Below, piece after piece: positions 6,669 to 9,326 of a stretch of 9,326 nt of DNA. Made by a program: the position numbers and the translations under genes. This stretch comes from Actinomycetes bacterium (lineage in GTDB: Bacteria > Actinomycetota > Actinomycetes > Mycobacteriales > Mycobacteriaceae): the NCBI GenBank assembly GCA_023417985.1, contig JAEZDV010000339.1:1-9326 (forward strand). The letters run 5' to 3'. The notes beneath the pieces were generated by a model. The model ran no database searches, had not been told where the DNA came from, and saw nothing but the letters and a program-made list of their open reading frames with translations. Every line of letters begins with the position of its first letter. Within the stretch, counting starts at the first letter, position 1.

Positions 6669-6709
6669 TAACGTCGGCGCGACCGTTCTCGATGATGCCG
6701 CCACAGGAG
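6669..6709 (+). promoter_or_regulatory. Possible -10 box and ribosome binding site of KSI-like gene
   Basis: TAACGT at 6669-6674 fits TAnnnT and would give a start near 6681. AGGAG at 6705-6709 lies five bases before ATG 6715 and is a good ribosome binding site. No -35 box is recognisable, as might be expected of a promoter needing an activator or one with relaxed consensus. Confidence 0.35.
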
Positions 6710-6714
6710 CAACA

Positions 6715-7104
6715 ATGACCGTTTCCGACGCCGACGTCCGTTCACAGCGAATCCGCACCACCGTGGAGGCCTATCTCGACGCTGTGGCGGCAGGTGTTGC
6801 CGCCGACATCGCCGCCCTCTACGCCCACGACGCCACCGTCGAGGACCCGGCCGGCAGCGAGCCCCGAGTGGGCCGGACCGCGATTGCGGAGTTCTACAAG
6901 GGTGTCGAGGGCACCGAGAACACCACCGAGCTGCTCACGCTCCGGGTCAGCGGGTCGACCGCCGCCTTCCACTTCCGGGTGATCACGAAGGCGGGTGAAC
7001 AGACCTACGAAGTGGAGCCGATCGACATCATGACGTTCGACGAGGACGGACGCATCACCAGTATGCGTGCGGTGTGGGCTCCCGGCGACATGCGTGTTCG
7101 CTGA
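6715..7104 (+). CDS. Ketosteroid isomerase-like protein (NTF2/SnoaL fold)
   Basis: This 129-residue cytoplasmic enzyme is closely like steroid delta-5-3-ketoisomerase (KSI), which moves a beta,gamma double bond into conjugation with a ketone. The block ATVEDPAGSEPRVG (40-53) matches the Comamonas testosteroni KSI block ATVEDPVGSEPRSG as I recall it. The KSI catalytic residues Tyr14, Asp38 and Asp99 correspond to Tyr20, Asp44 (in VEDP) and Asp104 (in EPID), with near-identical spacing. Length (KSI about 125) also fits. This makes a working isomerase likely, unlike most NTF2-fold relatives, where these residues are lost. It is the first gene of a probable three-gene unit with the flavin reductase (78 bases on) and the luciferase-like enzyme, divergent from padR. 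The true substrate may be a steroid or another cyclic enone. Confidence 0.9.
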   Translation: MTVSDADVRSQRIRTTVEAYLDAVAAGVAADIAALYAHDATVEDPAGSEPRVGRTAIAEFYKGVEGTENTTELLTLRVSGSTAAFHFRVITKAGEQTYEVEPIDIMTFDEDGRITSMRAVWAPGDMRVR

Positions 7105-7182
7105 CCGATCGGCGGGACACGGTTCGCACCCCGCATCGCAGGTGGCGGACACTGGAACGAACCGATCGATAGGAGCTTCTCT

Positions 7183-7677
7183 ATGACAGCGGAACACGCG
7201 GTGCTGGATCCTCGGCGGATCCGGGACGTGATGGGCAATTTCTGCACGGGTGTCACGGTGATCACCGCGCTCGACGGCGACGAGCCGCTCGGCTTCGCGT
7301 GCCAGTCGTTCGCGTCCGTCTCGCTGGATCCGCCGCTCATCTCCTTCTGCCCCGCGCGTACGTCGACGACATGGCCGAAGATCCGCGCGATCGGCACCCT
7401 GGCCGTCAATGTCCTGTCCGAGAGCCAGCGGACGCTGTGCGGCGGATTCGCTGTGAGCGGCGGGAACAAGTTCCGCGGGGTGCGGTGGCAACCCGGTGAC
7501 AACGGCGCACCGGCCATCGACGGGGCACTCGCGCGGGTGGAGGCGACCGTGGAAACCGAATACGAGGCCGGCGATCACACGATCGTGCTCGCGCGAGTCA
7601 CCGGACTGACGTCTCTGCACTCCAACGGTCCGCTTCTGTTCTTCCAGGGCACCTACGGCGGTTTCGCACGGATGTGA
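7183..7677 (+). CDS. Flavin reductase, HsaB/HpaC-like monooxygenase component
   Basis: This 164-residue cytoplasmic NAD(P)H:flavin oxidoreductase supplies free reduced FMN or FAD to a partner monooxygenase. The split-barrel flavin-binding signature is clear: FCTGVTVIT (20-28), GFACQSFASVSLDPP (37-51), AVNVLSESQ (74-82), GDHTIVLARV (130-139) and the closing PLLFFQGTYGGF (150-161). It is most like HsaB, the reductase of the 3-HSA hydroxylase of cholesterol breakdown, but lacks the C-terminal extension I recall in mycobacterial HsaB (about 187 residues). No HsaA/HpaB-type oxygenase is in the window, so the next gene, a luciferase-like monooxygenase, is the expected partner. AGGAG at 7171-7175 supports ATG 7183. 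The octamer ACCGATCG occurs at 7104-7111 and 7161-7168, bracketing the upstream gap. Confidence 0.92.
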   Translation: MTAEHAVLDPRRIRDVMGNFCTGVTVITALDGDEPLGFACQSFASVSLDPPLISFCPARTSTTWPKIRAIGTLAVNVLSESQRTLCGGFAVSGGNKFRGVRWQPGDNGAPAIDGALARVEATVETEYEAGDHTIVLARVTGLTSLHSNGPLLFFQGTYGGFARM

Positions 7678-7718
7678 CGGGAATAGACGGTCATTCCGGG
7701 AGGTTGTTGCGGGGGTGT

Positions 7719-7739
7719 GCCCGGCGGCCGATACCGGGC
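7719..7739 (+). repeat. Hairpin before the luciferase-like gene
   Basis: GCCCGG (7719-7724) and CCGGGC (7734-7739) can pair across a nine-base loop, ending eight bases before the ribosome binding site. It might limit read-through, protect the message or tune translation. In DNA of this GC content such a hairpin may also be accidental. Confidence 0.35.
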
Positions 7740-7747
7740 CCCGACAC

Positions 7748-7753
7748 GAAGGA
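7748..7753 (+). promoter_or_regulatory. Ribosome binding site fixing a GTG start at 7760
   Basis: GAAGGA lies six bases before GTG 7760. The only upstream in-frame ATG (7715) would place the site inside the gene and adds 15 residues unlike the family, so the GTG is preferred. Confidence 0.65.
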
Positions 7754-7759
7754 CTCCCG

Positions 7760-8749
7760 GTGACCGTTCCCCTCTCCATCCTCGACCTCGCACACATCGG
7801 CACGGGTGAGACCGCGCGCGAAAGCTTCGAGGCGAGCGTGAAGATGGCCCAGCTCGCCGAGCAGTGGGGCTATCGACGTATCTGGTACGCCGAGCACCAC
7901 AACATGCCGACGATCGCATCCTCGGCGACCAGCGTGCTCATCGCGCACGTCGCGGCGCATACCTCGTCGATCCGACTCGGTGCCGGCGGCATCATGCTGC
8001 CCAACCACTCGCCGCTGACGATCGCCGAACAGTTCGGCACCCTCGCGACCCTGCATCCGGGCCGGATCGATCTCGGCCTCGGACGTGCACCGGGCAGCGA
8101 CCAGAAGACGATGCGAGCGCTGCGACGCGACCCGTCGTCGGCCGACACTTTCCCGCAGGACGTTCTCGAACTGCAGGCCTATCTGCGCGGCAACTCGCGG
8201 ATCCCCGGTGTCGATGCGATTCCCGGCAAGGGCACCGACGTTCCGCTCTACATTCTGGGATCATCCCTGTTCGGCGCGAAACTTGCTGCGATGCTGGGAC
8301 TTCCGTACTCCTTCGCATCACACTTCGCTCCGCAGGCACTCGAGGACGCCGTGAAGCTGTACCGCCGCGAGTACCAGCCCTCCGCCGAGCATCCTGAGCC
8401 CTACGTCATCGCGGGCGTCGGCGTCATCGCCGCCGACAGTGCAGAGGAGGCTCTGTCACTGTTCGAGGCGACCAAACGCGCACGGGTCGTGCAGATGGTC
8501 GGACGCGGACGCACCTTCACCGACGAAGAGATCGACATGCTGCTCGAATCCCACGCCGGGATGCAGGTGCTCGAGATGCTTCGGTACACGGCCGTGGGCA
8601 CTCCCGGCCAGGTGCGCGACTACCTCGACCGCTTCACGGAACGCGCGCAGGCCGACGAACTGATCGTCGTCTCTTCGGCCCCCGGACGCGACGCGTGGCT
8701 ACGCTCCCTGGAACTGGTCGCGCAGGTCAGCGACCTGGTCTCGGCCTGA
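7760..8749 (+). CDS. Luciferase-like (LLM) FMN-dependent monooxygenase, YhbW-type
   Basis: This 329-residue TIM-barrel enzyme belongs to the bacterial luciferase-like family, group 1 (YhbW/MsnO8-like), and uses reduced FMN and oxygen supplied by a separate reductase. Signatures: strand 1 LSILDLAHIGTG (5-16), WYAEHHNMP (42-50), GAGGIMLPNHSPL (74-86), GRIDLGLGRAPGSD (101-114), ILGSS (165-169), and the C-terminal GTPGQVRDYL (280-289). Length is normal (about 330). It follows the flavin reductase by 82 bases, which points to a two-component oxygenase. Family members hydroxylate or perform Baeyer-Villiger oxidation (type II); given the hydrolases and isomerase nearby, ring-ketone oxygenation is plausible but not demonstrated. 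Some relatives are F420-dependent; the adjacent reductase argues for FMN here. Confidence 0.9.
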   Translation: MTVPLSILDLAHIGTGETARESFEASVKMAQLAEQWGYRRIWYAEHHNMPTIASSATSVLIAHVAAHTSSIRLGAGGIMLPNHSPLTIAEQFGTLATLHPGRIDLGLGRAPGSDQKTMRALRRDPSSADTFPQDVLELQAYLRGNSRIPGVDAIPGKGTDVPLYILGSSLFGAKLAAMLGLPYSFASHFAPQALEDAVKLYRREYQPSAEHPEPYVIAGVGVIAADSAEEALSLFEATKRARVVQMVGRGRTFTDEEIDMLLESHAGMQVLEMLRYTAVGTPGQVRDYLDRFTERAQADELIVVSSAPGRDAWLRSLELVAQVSDLVSA

Positions 8750-8760
8750 CCGGCGAGGAC

Positions 8761-8789
8761 TTACGCGCAAGGATACCGGCGGGTACACT
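8761..8789 (+). promoter_or_regulatory. Promoter of the secreted-protein gene
   Basis: TACACT (8784-8789) fits the TAnnnT -10 form, and TTACGC (8761-8766) stands 17 bases upstream as a partial -35. Transcription would begin near 8796, leaving a leader of about 37 bases. This suggests the last gene is a separate unit from the catabolic genes. Confidence 0.42.
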
Positions 8790-8832
8790 GCGGCGACCGG
8801 TCAGAACCCGAGTCGTCAACCGCAGGAGCAGA

Positions 8833-9285
8833 ATGAAGTACCGCACCCGCGCTGTCGCCGCTGCGGCTCTCACCATCGCGGCAACATTCACCGCGCCGGC
8901 CACCGCCGCAGCCGATTCGCCACCCGCCGACGGACCCACCATCACGGTGACGATCCGCAACGAGACCGACGCACCGATGGTGCTGACGTCGAAGGACAAT
9001 CCTTACGGGAGCTGGGTCGACGAGCCGGCCACGGTGGTCCCGGCACGATCGAGCGAGACCGTATCGGCGAGCAGTTCCGACCGCCGAGGGTTCGGGGTCC
9101 AGGTCGACTACACGATGCCCGGTGACGCCACAGTCACGCTCATGGCCAACAACTACGGCACCGGCGTCGCGAACGGCGACGGTACCCACATCGAGGGCTC
9201 CAACCGCCACGGATATGCCGTGGCGGCGCGGGTCGATGCCGGATATCCCTTCATGACAGCAGAATTCGCCGTCACTCCCCGCTGA
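8833..9285 (+). CDS. Small secreted protein, possible aegerolysin/ET79-like beta-sandwich
   Basis: This 150-residue protein carries a Sec signal peptide: basic MKYRTR, a hydrophobic alanine-rich stretch (8-26) and an Ala-Ala-Ala cleavage region near residue 27. The mature part (about 122 residues) has no cysteine, no membrane segment and alternating strand-like sequence, such as TITVTIRNETDAPMVL and DATVTLMANNYGTG. The pattern of a strand with Asn/Thr, then GSW..EP, a Ser-rich turn, then a G.....Y...GDATV..M.NN segment recalls the single-domain aegerolysin/Bacillus ET79 crystal-protein fold. This is from pattern memory only and uncertain. The start at 8833 follows AGGAG (8824-8828); frames open upstream to 8695 overlap the monooxygenase gene and hide the signal peptide. 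It appears unrelated to the enzymes before it. Function unknown. Confidence 0.85.
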   Translation: MKYRTRAVAAAALTIAATFTAPATAAADSPPADGPTITVTIRNETDAPMVLTSKDNPYGSWVDEPATVVPARSSETVSASSSDRRGFGVQVDYTMPGDATVTLMANNYGTGVANGDGTHIEGSNRHGYAVAARVDAGYPFMTAEFAVTPR

Positions 9286-9303
9286 CCGACTCAGCTGATA
9301 CGA

Positions 9304-9326
9304 CCGGGCCCGGAAGAACACGGAGG
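9304..9326 (+). other. Palindrome and ribosome-binding-like sequence at right edge
   Basis: CCGGGCCCGG (9304-9313) is a perfect palindrome 18 bases after the secreted-protein stop, possibly part of a terminator. The window then ends on GGAGG (9322-9326), which could be the ribosome binding site of a gene starting just outside. Neither can be confirmed here. Confidence 0.25.

Noticed and set aside
6553..6669. Direct repeat GATACGAAT at 6553-6561 and 6661-6669
   Set aside because: One copy is inside the PadR coding sequence and nothing else lines up around the two copies; likely coincidence.
7105..7168. Long-range stem between CGATCGG and CCGATCG before the flavin reductase
   Set aside because: Only seven base pairs over a loop of about 50 bases; CCGATCGG is also self-complementary, so no specific structure can be claimed.
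6742..7803. 353-codon minus-strand open frame
   Set aside because: It covers the KSI and flavin reductase genes in antisense; no recognisable motif.

Overview
The window looks like chromosomal DNA of a high-GC actinobacterium, most likely Rhodococcus or a close mycolate-containing relative. The basis is codon use with G/C at nearly every third position, GGAGG-type ribosome binding sites, a probable leaderless GTG gene, and protein types common in that group. No mobile element, tRNA, rRNA or CRISPR array is visible.

Layout, left to right. (A) 1-2149: two divergent alpha/beta-hydrolases of the hormone-sensitive-lipase family, each with an intact Ser-Asp-His triad. (B) 2262-3725: an FAD-dependent dehydrogenase of the fumarate reductase/3-ketosteroid-dehydrogenase superfamily, same strand as the second hydrolase. 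A strong 14-bp inverted repeat at 3730-3774 follows it. (C) 3826-4620 (minus): a short-chain dehydrogenase facing the flavoprotein. (D) 4621-5116: a 496-base divergent spacer with a palindrome. (E) 5117-5878: an IclR regulator. (F) 5903-6580 (minus): a PadR regulator. (G) 6581-6714: a small divergent control region with two adjacent perfect inverted repeats. (H) 6715-8749: three same-strand genes, namely a ketosteroid-isomerase-like protein with all three catalytic residues, an HsaB-like flavin reductase, and a luciferase-like flavin monooxygenase. (I) 8833-9285: a small secreted protein of uncertain function, probably its own transcription unit.

Taken together this reads as an accessory catabolic locus for a hydrophobic, probably alicyclic, keto or ester compound (steroid- or terpenoid-like; inferred, not shown). 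The SDR would interconvert alcohol and ketone. The flavoprotein would introduce or remove a ring double bond next to a carbonyl, and the KSI-like protein would shift it. The luciferase-like enzyme, fed reduced flavin by the reductase, would insert oxygen, and the hydrolases would cleave esters or lactones. The IclR and PadR proteins are the likely local switches. The least described parts are the KSI/reductase/luciferase-like trio under apparent PadR control, and the secreted protein at the right end.
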